Shown here: piece after piece, positions 15,846 through 22,431 of the stretch
Layout: every line of letters begins with the position of its first letter
Numbering within the stretch: position 1 is the stretch's first letter
Assembly (NCBI GenBank): GCA_013316395.1
Contig: WSMU01000003.1
Location: 1 to 43,081, forward strand
Source of the DNA: Alphaproteobacteria bacterium
GTDB lineage: Bacteria > Pseudomonadota > Alphaproteobacteria > Rs-D84
DNA length: 43,081 nucleotides
Direction of reading: 5' to 3'
Translations under genes and position numbers: made by a program
The notes under the pieces: model-generated
Databases searched by the model: none
What the model saw: the letters and a program-made list of their open reading frames with translations, nothing else
Told to the model about the DNA's origin: nothing

Positions 15846-16649
15846 TTAATCATGATGGCAGTCATTGTTTACGATTGTAAAACTGCCTGTTTGATCGCCG
15901 TATTGCGTACCTTTGGGTATATAGCAGTCTGTTTGCAGGGTAGAGCCAGGTGCAGAAGTTGCCGGCCCCGGATAGGCTGGCCATCTGTTACAGGTTGATG
16001 TGGCTGATGTTGGTGTGCCGTAATAATGTTCCGCACAGCGATAATTGGTCGTCTGGGACCAGCCAGAAGATGCACATGTATAAATGCTTTCCTTTTCAAT
16101 CATTGGTACGTTATAGGTCGAGTCTTTCTTTGCCGTTTCCCAGTAAGTGTTTTCTGGTTTGGTGTCGATATAACATTTTTGCGTACATTTTCCGCTTATG
16201 CATATATAGCCTTTTTCGTTGTCGCATTGGTTGTTGTTGGTGCAATAGTTTGAAATTTGGAGACACCGGCCATATATTTCATTGATGTTTTTTTGACACT
16301 TAAATCCACTTACGCAATCGCTGTCGGACTGGCATGAGCATATTATATTGCTTAATACGCCTATTATACTGTTGTCGTTAAATTCTTGTAGCCCCATTGC
16401 GTTTATAAGGTTGGCCTGACATGCTGCGGTGACATTTAATGCGCAGTTGCCACCGCCCCAGCCATTTTTTGTTACCAGGCGCCAGTAGTTGTCACGATAG
16501 TTCAGGCTTTCTATGCCGTAAACATTTATGTATTTTGATGTGCATTCTGTAAAAAGGCCGCCAGGGTAATAGGTGCTGGTATCCGCGGCCCCGTGGCATG
16601 CCCCGGTTGCCAGGATGAATGCAGCGAACGCTGTTGTTATTTTTTTCAT
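15846..16649 (-). CDS. Cysteine-rich secreted protein (paralogue 2)
   Basis: The product is 267 residues with a signal peptide (MKKITTAFAAFILATGACHGAA). Some twenty Cys are spread along the mature protein, including C.C.SDSDCVSGFKCQ and CTNNNQCDNEKGYICISGKC, knottin- or EGF-like spacings. The C-terminal module (YRCAEHYYG..., TDCYIPKG, GDQTGSFTIVNNDC) matches paralogues 1 and 3. It is probably an extracellular or periplasmic disulphide-rich protein of unknown role. GGAGTTA, 4 nt before the ATG, is the ribosome-binding site. It is complementary to a strand of the structured leader at 16654-16903, so translation is likely to be regulated by RNA folding. Confidence 0.78.
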   Translation of the reverse strand: MKKITTAFAAFILATGACHGAADTSTYYPGGLFTECTSKYINVYGIESLNYRDNYWRLVTKNGWGGGNCALNVTAACQANLINAMGLQEFNDNSIIGVLSNIICSCQSDSDCVSGFKCQKNINEIYGRCLQISNYCTNNNQCDNEKGYICISGKCTQKCYIDTKPENTYWETAKKDSTYNVPMIEKESIYTCASSGWSQTTNYRCAEHYYGTPTSATSTCNRWPAYPGPATSAPGSTLQTDCYIPKGTQYGDQTGSFTIVNNDCHHD

Positions 16650-16653
16650 TTTC

Positions 16654-16903
16654 TAACTCCTTGTTTGGTAAACAAAAAACCACCAAGGATTTGGTGGTCG
16701 GGGAGTTAAGAAAATCATACAACATAATGACCCCGCCAGCTTTTGGATAAACCTGTGGTATGGCTGACGGCTCCCCGACGCTATGCGGGGGGTACAATAG
16801 CGGGCGCAGAAAAATGCGCCGCATATATGCGGATTACGATGTATCGATACACCGATGTTGTATGGGATTTCTTAAGTCCCAGAACCCACATCCCTGTAGA
16901 TTC
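16654..16903 (-). ncRNA. Structured RNA leader, copy A (candidate riboswitch or cis-regulatory RNA)
   Basis: Read on the minus strand, the 250-nt leader starts GAATCTACAGGGATGT at the predicted +1. Closing helix P1 pairs 16880-16855 with 16725-16700. Hairpins lie at 16854-16837, 16832-16819, 16818-16805 and 16790-16773. An 8-bp stem (16770-16763 with 16740-16733) holds the loop ACAGGTTTATCCAAAA. A terminator-like hairpin is at 16698-16679 with six T after it. TAACTCC (16708-16702), in the 3' strand of P1, is also perfectly complementary to the Shine-Dalgarno GGAGTTA (16660-16654). Copy B at 39307-39566 keeps every one of these helices with compensatory changes. The class is not recognised. 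Confidence 0.85.
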
Positions 16904-16909
16904 AAGGCA

Positions 16910-16938
16910 ATTATAAAAAATATGGGACTTTAAAACAA
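16910..16938 (-). promoter_or_regulatory. Promoter of structured leader A
   Basis: On the minus strand TTGTTT (16938-16933), a 17-bp spacer and a perfect TATAAT (16915-16910). The expected +1 is about 7 nt on, at 16903, exactly where similarity to copy B begins. Confidence 0.75.
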
Positions 16939-16942
16939 TAAT

Positions 16943-16968
16943 AAAAAAACGGGGGGGGGCCCCGTTTT
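16943..16968 (-). terminator. Terminator of the acyl-CoA synthetase gene
   Basis: On the minus strand AACGGGG pairs with CCCCGTT and is followed by a T-run. The plus strand shows nine consecutive G (16951-16959). It lies immediately after the stop codon at 16969. Confidence 0.85.
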
Positions 16969-18648
16969 TTATTTTTCTTCTTTGTTTATCCCCAGCGTAT
17001 CTTTTACCGGTTCTATAATTGTTGTTTTCGCACTGTCTAGTGTTCTTATAAGTGCGCGCCGGATTTTGCCGCTGATTGTCATAGGCAGGCTTTCTACGAA
17101 TTCTATCACACGCGGATATTTATATGCCGCGGTGCGGGAACGGACATGATCCTGCAACTGGCGTACAAGTATGTCGCCGGGTTGGAAGTACTTGTTTAAG
17201 ACGATTGTTGCTTTTACGGCTTGGCCGCGGGATGGGTCGGGGATGCCGGTTACGGCTACCTCGCGGACGGCCGGGTGTTCCAGTAACACGCTTTCTACCT
17301 CAAACGGGCTAATGCGGTATCCGCTGCTCTTTATCAAATCATCGTTACGGCCCACAAACCAGAAGTAGCCGTCCGCATCGCGGAATGCCACGTCGCCGGT
17401 ATGATAGTAGCCGTCACGGTACACAGATGCGGTTTGTTTTTCGTTTTTATGGTATCCCAGGAACAGGCCGACGGGGCGACGTTCTTTTAAATTAACGCAT
17501 ATTTCGCCGACAGTGCCGTTGGGTACGGGGCGACCGCGCTCGTCCAGCAGTTCAACATCCCAACCTGCCGCGGGCATTCCCATGCTGCCGGGTTTTGGCT
17601 CAATCCATTCATGATTAAACAGCATTACGCATGTTTCCGTCTGGCCAAAGCCTTCGCGCATTTTTATCCCTGTGGCCTTTAGAAATCTTTCATATACCTC
17701 CGGATTCAGGGCTTCGCCGGCAATGTCGGCCTTGGTCAGTGCCGTCAGGTCGTATTTGCTTAAATCCGCATGCAGCAACATCTTATATACCGTTGGCGGT
17801 GCGCAGAAAGATGTAACATGATTTTCTGATATCGCCTTTAGCAGGTCGTGCGCGGTAAAGCGGCCGGCAAAATCAAACACAAACACTGTGGCCCCGGCCA
17901 ACCACTGGCCGTACATTTTTCCCCAGCTGCATTTTGCCCAGCCCGATTCGGACAGTGTAAAATGAATGTCGCCATCGCGCAGACGCTGCCAGAACAGGGC
18001 GGTGTTAATATGCCCCAGGGGATATGCAAAATTGTGTGCGACCATTTTTGGTAAATCCGTTGTGCCGCTGGTAAAATATAAAACCATGGTATCGCCTGTC
18101 TCGTTCGGGATACGGGCGAATGTTGTTGGGGATTGTTCTATCCCGGCGGCAACATCTTCGCATGGGATAAGCTGAATATTATCATCACCAATTGCGTTGC
18201 GGATTTCGTTTACAATATATCCGTCATCAAATGCTATTATGTTTTTTACATCAGCGGTATTTATTCGGTATTTAATATCCTCTGCCTTTAGTTGATTCGT
18301 CGAAGGAATTGGAATCGCACCCAGCTTGTGCATCGCCAGCATTAAAATCCAGTATTCCCAGCGCCGACGCATGAACAGTAAAACTGTGTCGCCTTTTTTT
18401 ATTCCGCGAGCGCTTAAAAAGTTTGCCGCCGCATTTGATGCACGCGCCAAATCGCGGAATGTAAATGTTTTTTTGTCACCTGCGTCATCATTCCATATTA
18501 ACGCAACCTTGTCCGGGCTTTCTATTGCCAGTGCATCAATTACATCATATGCGAAATTAAAGTTATCCGGAACCTGGGGGATTGCGTTTTGTTTATAGTC
18601 CTCGTAGCTGTCAAAATTGGCCTTTGACAAGAATTTTAAAGCGAACAT
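16969..18648 (-). CDS. AMP-forming acyl-CoA synthetase (medium-chain/acetate type)
   Basis: The product is a 559-residue ANL-superfamily enzyme that activates a carboxylic acid to acyl-AMP and then acyl-CoA. The P-loop-like A3 motif YFTSGTTDLPK is at 191-201, GYRISPFEVE and YHTGDVAFRDADGYFWFVGR mark the C-terminal hinge, and SGKIRRALIR carries the catalytic Lys near residue 530. The overall pattern (WAKCSWGKMYGQWLAGATVFVFD) resembles the medium-chain acyl-CoA/butyrate-CoA ligase (MACS) branch rather than Acs. The substrate cannot be assigned from sequence. AAGGAA precedes the ATG and a terminator follows. It is a single-gene unit. Confidence 0.9.
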   Translation of the reverse strand: MFALKFLSKANFDSYEDYKQNAIPQVPDNFNFAYDVIDALAIESPDKVALIWNDDAGDKKTFTFRDLARASNAAANFLSARGIKKGDTVLLFMRRRWEYWILMLAMHKLGAIPIPSTNQLKAEDIKYRINTADVKNIIAFDDGYIVNEIRNAIGDDNIQLIPCEDVAAGIEQSPTTFARIPNETGDTMVLYFTSGTTDLPKMVAHNFAYPLGHINTALFWQRLRDGDIHFTLSESGWAKCSWGKMYGQWLAGATVFVFDFAGRFTAHDLLKAISENHVTSFCAPPTVYKMLLHADLSKYDLTALTKADIAGEALNPEVYERFLKATGIKMREGFGQTETCVMLFNHEWIEPKPGSMGMPAAGWDVELLDERGRPVPNGTVGEICVNLKERRPVGLFLGYHKNEKQTASVYRDGYYHTGDVAFRDADGYFWFVGRNDDLIKSSGYRISPFEVESVLLEHPAVREVAVTGIPDPSRGQAVKATIVLNKYFQPGDILVRQLQDHVRSRTAAYKYPRVIEFVESLPMTISGKIRRALIRTLDSAKTTIIEPVKDTLGINKEEK

Positions 18649-18766
18649 ATTTATTCCTTATTTATATACAGGATAAAATATGGTTCATTAAATGATAATT
18701 ACAAGTGAATTTTATAAATAAAAATAGTTGCATTTTATAAAAAACAGGTGCATAATCCCGCCATAT

Positions 18767-18843
18767 CGGAGTGTAGCTCAGTCTGGTAGAGCGCTGCGTT
18801 CGGGTCGCAGAGGTCGTAGGTTCGAATCCTGTCACTCCGACCA
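18767..18843 (+). tRNA. tRNA-Pro (anticodon CGG)
   Basis: The 77-nt cloverleaf has acceptor CGGAGTG/CACTCCG, D-arm GCTC/GAGC, anticodon stem CTGCG/CGCAG with loop TTCGGGT (anticodon CGG), T-loop TTCGAAT, discriminator A and an encoded CCA. It reads proline codon CCG. A terminator follows 8 bp on. Confidence 0.97.
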
Positions 18844-18858
18844 AAAATTTAACCGCCC
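18824..18858 (+). repeat. Direct repeat in the tRNA-Pro 3' end, copy 1
   Basis: Thirty-five bases, from the T-loop (GAATCC) through CCA into the terminator arm, are repeated exactly at 18978-19012. A repeat spanning a tRNA 3' end is the usual form of an integrase attachment site, but a decayed second tRNA copy explains it as well. Confidence 0.85.
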
Positions 18859-18876
18859 CTTGTGGGCGGTTTGATT
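18851..18876 (+). terminator. tRNA-Pro terminator
   Basis: AACCGCCC, loop CTTGT, then GGGCGGTT (18864-18871) and a T-rich tail. The same stem recurs at 19005-19025 with its loop inverted. Confidence 0.8.
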
Positions 18877-18914
18877 TTTGGATTGTGGTGCGGATGAGAA
18901 CCGTAAAGGTTCGA

Positions 18915-18948
18915 CTACGACTTGGTGGCCGCAATGCGGACACCGTAG
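18915..18948. other. Long imperfect hairpin between the tRNA repeats
   Basis: CTAC, GGTG and CCGC (from 18915) pair with GCGG, CACC and GTAG (to 18948) around an AAT loop, with small interruptions. A second hairpin GGCGC/GCGCC is at 18961-18973. The origin of this 130-bp inter-repeat segment is unknown; no gene is seen in it. Confidence 0.6.
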
Positions 18949-18977
18949 GAGTGCCCCGCAGGCGCTGTGCGCCGAGG

Positions 18978-19012
18978 GAATCCTGTCACTCCGACCAAAA
19001 ATTTAACCGCCC
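18978..19012 (+). repeat. Direct repeat of the tRNA-Pro 3' end, copy 2
   Basis: This is an exact copy of 18824-18858. Upstream of it there is no cloverleaf, only GGAGTG (18948-18953) that could pair with CACTCC, so it is a tRNA remnant and not a gene. Confidence 0.85.
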
Positions 19013-19027
19013 ACAAGGGGCGGTTTC
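19005..19027 (+). terminator. Terminator stem with inverted loop
   Basis: AACCGCCC, loop ACAAG, GGGCGGTT. Over 21 bases this is the exact reverse complement of the tRNA-Pro terminator at 18851-18871. The T-run is weak. Confidence 0.6.
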
Positions 19028-19037
19028 TTATTAGCGT

Positions 19038-19067
19038 TTGCAAAATCTTTTTTATCTGCAATAATAT
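19038..19067 (+). promoter_or_regulatory. Candidate mltG promoter, possibly giving a leaderless mRNA
   Basis: TTGCAA, an 18-bp spacer and TAATAT end 8 bp before the ATG at 19075, so the expected +1 falls on or next to the start codon. No Shine-Dalgarno is seen. Confidence 0.4.
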
Positions 19068-19074
19068 CCGGGTT

Positions 19075-20082
19075 ATGAAACGCAGAAATTTTAAACAAAA
19101 AAAATTCATGATTTTCTTCGGTTTGGCAATGCTGGCCGCATTGATTACCGGTGTTTATATGGTCGGGTTTTACTCGCCACTGCGCAGCAGCGTGGTTATA
19201 AATGTTCCGCGCGGGGCCAGTGTTTCATCTGTGGCACGCCAGCTGGTTCAAAAGGGGGTAATTGATTCGGTTCCTTTGTTTAAAATGTGTGTCCGCATGG
19301 CCGATGGGCGTGTCCAAAGCGGCGAGTATGAATTCCCGCCGTATGCCAGCGCATGGCGTGTGGCGCGCATGCTGGCGACGGGTGATGTTGCCGCTACAAC
19401 GGTCGTTATTCCCGAAGGCCTGACAATACGCCAGATAAAGCAGTTGTTGTTGCAGGCGCAGGGGCTGAGCGGGGTGGTTGAGTGCGATGGCCCCAGTGAT
19501 ATGCCTGTTTGCAATCTGCGTGACGGTGATGTTTTTCCTGATACGTACCGGGTGGCACGTGGGACATCGCGATTGGCGCTGCTGGATTTGGCACGTAAAA
19601 AGATGGTGGCTATTCATGACGCCTGGGAACGGGCAGGGCGTATCGCGCCATCGCCGCTTAAAACCTGGAATGAGGTGATAACGCTGGCGTCTATTGTTCA
19701 AAAGGAAACGCCGCGTGCCGAAGAAATGCCGACCGTTGCCAGTGTTTATGTTAACCGTCTGCGAAAAAATATGCGGTTGCAGGCGGACCCCACGGTTGTT
19801 TATGCACTGACCGGTGGGCTGGGGGATATGCAGGGGGCGGCGCTGTTGCGTGGTCATCTTAAGGTGGATAGTCCTTATAATACATATACACATTATGGTC
19901 TGCCGCCGGCGCCAATCGCCAATGTCGGCCAGGCTGCAATTCGCGCAGTGCTAAAGCCTGCGGATACAAATTATCTGTTTTTTGTCGCAGATGGGCGTGG
20001 CGGACATCGGTTTTCGAATTCGTATGAGCAGCATATGCGCTATCATGCTGACTGGCGCGCGATAAAAAAAAGTAGAAATTAA
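19075..20082 (+). CDS. mltG: Endolytic murein transglycosylase MltG
   Basis: The product is 335 residues from ATG 19075; a longer frame upstream would run through the tRNA-derived repeat and is rejected. A basic N-terminus and one membrane helix (11-32) anchor it in the inner membrane with a periplasmic YceG-type domain. The catalytic Glu211 lies in LASIVQKETPRAEEMPTVASVYVNRL, followed by LQADPTVVYAL and YNTYTHYGLPPAPI. It cleaves nascent glycan strands and so ends peptidoglycan polymerisation. In Proteobacteria it often follows fabF or pabC; here fabF is 4 kb upstream with other genes between. Confidence 0.95.
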   Translation: MKRRNFKQKKFMIFFGLAMLAALITGVYMVGFYSPLRSSVVINVPRGASVSSVARQLVQKGVIDSVPLFKMCVRMADGRVQSGEYEFPPYASAWRVARMLATGDVAATTVVIPEGLTIRQIKQLLLQAQGLSGVVECDGPSDMPVCNLRDGDVFPDTYRVARGTSRLALLDLARKKMVAIHDAWERAGRIAPSPLKTWNEVITLASIVQKETPRAEEMPTVASVYVNRLRKNMRLQADPTVVYALTGGLGDMQGAALLRGHLKVDSPYNTYTHYGLPPAPIANVGQAAIRAVLKPADTNYLFFVADGRGGHRFSNSYEQHMRYHADWRAIKKSRN

Positions 20083-20155
20083 AGTCTTGCAATCGACAAA
20101 AACATTAAAAATCATAATAATTTAATTATATAACGAAATTGACGCTTTGTATTAA

Positions 20156-20181
20156 AAAGCCCCGTAAATCCGGGGTTTTTT
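20156..20181 (+). terminator. Terminator after mltG
   Basis: CCCCG (20160-20164), loop TAAATC, CGGGG (20171-20175) and six T. The rest of the 20083-20347 gap holds AT-rich sequence and a small hairpin ACTAGA/TCTAGT at 20304-20322, just before the ribosome-binding site of the next gene. Confidence 0.85.
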
Positions 20182-20347
20182 GAATGTTTTTTAGGAAGTT
20201 TTTCCGATTCGAAAGCCGGCTTAGCATAGCATATTTATAGGGGTTTTGCAAAAATCTTTTCCCTTGCGGGTGGTCTGAGGCCAATAGTAAAATATTCTTA
20301 AGAACTAGAAAAAATGTCTAGTTGTTAACTTAAAGAAAGGATAGAGT

Positions 20348-21121
20348 ATGAAAAAATTAGCTTTGACTTCTTTGTTCGCCGTATTTGCTGTTTCCGGCGC
20401 GCATGCGGCCAATATCATTGATGGTAATCCGTTGTATCGTCCGGACCAGGGTCGTTTTTACAGTGTAACCACGGTTGGTTCAAATACTGAAAATACAAAG
20501 ACTGTCGCTCTGAATGAAGAATTTGCGTATGGAATTACCAAGAATTTGGCGGTGGTTTTGGCAACAAACGTATCGCAGACAGATTGGTTTGATACCGCCG
20601 ACTGGGGGATGACATCCTTTGGCTTGAATTATCGTGCAATCGATATGGGCAACTGGAAGGGTGACCTGTTCGGTGCTTATTCGGTAACGCCGGTTTGGGG
20701 TGACCATGCATCGTTCTTGGATGAAGATAATACAGACTATGTCTGGACATTGGGTGCGCGTGCCGGTTACGTATCTGATAATGGCTGGACGGTTGCCGGA
20801 CATATCGCGTTTGATTATGCGAACACGGAATCCTTTAACTGGGATGACGAAGGTCTGCACCAACTGCGCCTGGGCTTGGATGGTCAGGTCCTGCTGAGCA
20901 GTGAATGGAACCTGGTTGCGGGTGTTGAATATACCACTAATACAGATAACTGGGATGACAAACCGGGTGTTTGGACAGGTAAAGTCGGTGTAAACTACAA
21001 TATCGATGAAACCAAGTTTGTTGGTGCATATGTCGGCAAAGAGATGTCTCATGAAGCCGAAGGCAAATGGAAGGTTCAGGATGGCTTTGCATTTGGTGCC
21101 AAATTCGGTATTGATTTCTAA
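20348..21121 (+). CDS. Outer-membrane beta-barrel protein
   Basis: The product is 257 residues with a signal peptide (MKKLALTSLFAVFAVSGAHAA). The mature protein alternates polar and aromatic residues in about ten beta strands with acidic, Trp-rich turns (DWFDTADWG, NWDDEGLH, NWDDKPGVW). It ends in FGAKFGIDF, a C-terminal Phe being the usual BAM-recognition signal. It is probably a small barrel porin or OmpA/OmpW-size structural protein; the exact family is not assigned. AAAGGATAGAGT precedes the ATG. The long upstream gap and the strong terminator suggest a single, well-expressed gene. Confidence 0.8.
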   Translation: MKKLALTSLFAVFAVSGAHAANIIDGNPLYRPDQGRFYSVTTVGSNTENTKTVALNEEFAYGITKNLAVVLATNVSQTDWFDTADWGMTSFGLNYRAIDMGNWKGDLFGAYSVTPVWGDHASFLDEDNTDYVWTLGARAGYVSDNGWTVAGHIAFDYANTESFNWDDEGLHQLRLGLDGQVLLSSEWNLVAGVEYTTNTDNWDDKPGVWTGKVGVNYNIDETKFVGAYVGKEMSHEAEGKWKVQDGFAFGAKFGIDF

Positions 21122-21142
21122 GTCTTTATCATAATGAAAATT

Positions 21143-21174
21143 GCGCGCCCCGACAGCATATCGGGGCGCGCTTG
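21143..21174 (+). terminator. Terminator after the outer-membrane protein gene
   Basis: GCGCGCCCCGA and TCGGGGCGCGC form a perfect 11-bp stem with a 7-nt loop. Only a short T-stretch follows. The rest of the 21122-21479 gap carries no gene but holds the str promoter and leader. Confidence 0.75.
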
Positions 21175-21304
21175 TACAAACATGAAAATAGTGCGAAAAA
21201 ATGCCGGTACTAAATATATTTTTGTGCGTTTGCGTTATTGGATAAATCCGCCGAAATGTGCGGGTTTGACATTTATTCCTTTATTATTTTTTCCTAGATT
21301 TTTC

Positions 21305-21333
21305 TTGACAATCTTGGGGGGCGCGGTTATAGT
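21305..21333 (+). promoter_or_regulatory. str-S10 superoperon promoter
   Basis: A consensus TTGACA, 17-bp spacer and TATAGT, with a GC-rich stretch between. It is followed by a leader of about 140 nt before rpsL containing a small CACC/GGTG hairpin. It is the best promoter match in the window and is placed to drive the ribosomal operon. Confidence 0.85.
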
Positions 21334-21479
21334 ATGTTCGCTTTCCGTGTAAATAAGGAAAGAAAAAATACAGAAATCTGCACGATTTGACAGATTTATA
21401 ATCACCCGGTACGCCTGGTGAAGTAAGTCTGACGGGCAGTTTTTGTGGACAAAAGTTATAAGGAAAAAAGAGATTTTGA

Positions 21480-21851
21480 ATGCCAACAGTAAACCAACTG
21501 ATTCGGAAACCGCGTAAAAAGGTTGTTGTGAAATCCACGGCACCTGACATGGTTGAATGCCCGCAGAAGCGTGGTGTTTGCACGCGTGTTTATACGACTA
21601 CACCTAAGAAACCTAACTCGGCGCAGCGTAAGGTTGCTCGTGTTAAACTGGCGAACGGTCATGAAGTAACCGCATACATTCCGGGCGAAGGTCACAACCT
21701 GCAGGAACATAGCGTTGTTATGATTCGTGGCGGTCGTGTAAAGGACTTGCCTGGTGTTAAATATCATATTATCCGTGGTGTCTTGGATACCAAGGGTGTT
21801 GATAGCCGTAAGCAGGGTCGCTCCTTGTATGGTGCAAAGGTAAAGAAATAA
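21480..21851 (+). CDS. rpsL: 30S ribosomal protein S12
   Basis: The product is 123 residues, standard length. It sits at the decoding centre, where it monitors codon-anticodon pairing and is the streptomycin-resistance target. [19 protein letters not shown] holds the conserved KKPNS loop, and [17 protein letters not shown] carries the Asp that is often methylthiolated. It is the first gene of the ribosomal superoperon. AAGGAA lies about 14 nt upstream, slightly far, but the start [12 protein letters not shown] is canonical. Confidence 0.98.
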   Translation: MPTVNQLIRKPRKKVVVKSTAPDMVECPQKRGVCTRVYTTTPKKPNSAQRKVARVKLANGHEVTAYIPGEGHNLQEHSVVMIRGGRVKDLPGVKYHIIRGVLDTKGVDSRKQGRSLYGAKVKK

Positions 21852-21918
21852 TGCAAAAACATGCGGCCTTGCCGTGTGAGTAATCCGGACATCCGGGTGA
21901 AGAATAAAAGGAAAAAAA

Positions 21919-22392
21919 ATGTCAAGACGTAAAAGCGCAGCTAAACGTGAAATATTGCCAGATTCCAAGTATAACAATCTGGTTGTTGCAAAATTGATTA
22001 ATAATGTAATGTGGGACGGCAAGAAAGAAGTTGCCGAAAATATCGTTTACAGCGCGATGGATGAACTGAAGAAAATCGCAAAAGACGGTGATGAATTGGC
22101 TGGATTGTTGGAGGCTATTGATGCCTTGAAACCTTCTGTTGAAGTTAAGGGCCGCCGTGTTGGTGGTGCGACCTATCAGGTGCCAGTAGAAGTTCGTCCT
22201 GCACGTCAGCAGACATTGGCTTTGCGTAACTTGGTTATGTATGCGCGCAAGCGTGGTGAGCGTAATATGGCGGCTCGCTTGTTCGGTGAACTGCGTGATG
22301 CATTGAATGGCCAGGGTGGCGCGTTCAAGAAAAAGATTGATACGCACAAAATGGCAGAGGCGAACAAGGCGTTTGCACACTTCCGCTGGTAA
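21919..22392 (+). CDS. rpsG: 30S ribosomal protein S7
   Basis: The product is 157 residues, full length. It is the primary binder that nucleates the 30S head and lines the E site. The N-terminal [17 protein letters not shown] and the [22 protein letters not shown] beta-hairpin are typical. It lies 67 bp after rpsL, with AAAGGAAA ahead of the ATG. Confidence 0.98.
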   Translation: MSRRKSAAKREILPDSKYNNLVVAKLINNVMWDGKKEVAENIVYSAMDELKKIAKDGDELAGLLEAIDALKPSVEVKGRRVGGATYQVPVEVRPARQQTLALRNLVMYARKRGERNMAARLFGELRDALNGQGGAFKKKIDTHKMAEANKAFAHFRW

Positions 22393-22431
22393 TATAAAAA
22401 ATATAAGACAATTTAAACTAAGGAAAGACAC

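Noticed and set aside
16654-16903. Structured leader as tmRNA, 6S RNA, RNase P RNA or SRP RNA
   Set aside because: No T-loop/CCA tRNA-like ends or tag frame (tmRNA), no RNase P or SRP signature loops, and the presence of two copies each placed before a gene with SD complementarity argues against a single-copy housekeeping RNA.
18662-18943. Minus-strand frame encoding a VGVTGFEPTTSATRTQ-type peptide
   Set aside because: It is antisense to tRNA-Pro. This is a well-known kind of spurious protein that arises from translating tRNA antisense sequence.
18947-18999. Second tRNA-Pro gene
   Set aside because: Only the 3' part of the T-arm, acceptor strand and CCA are present. The D-arm and anticodon arm are missing.
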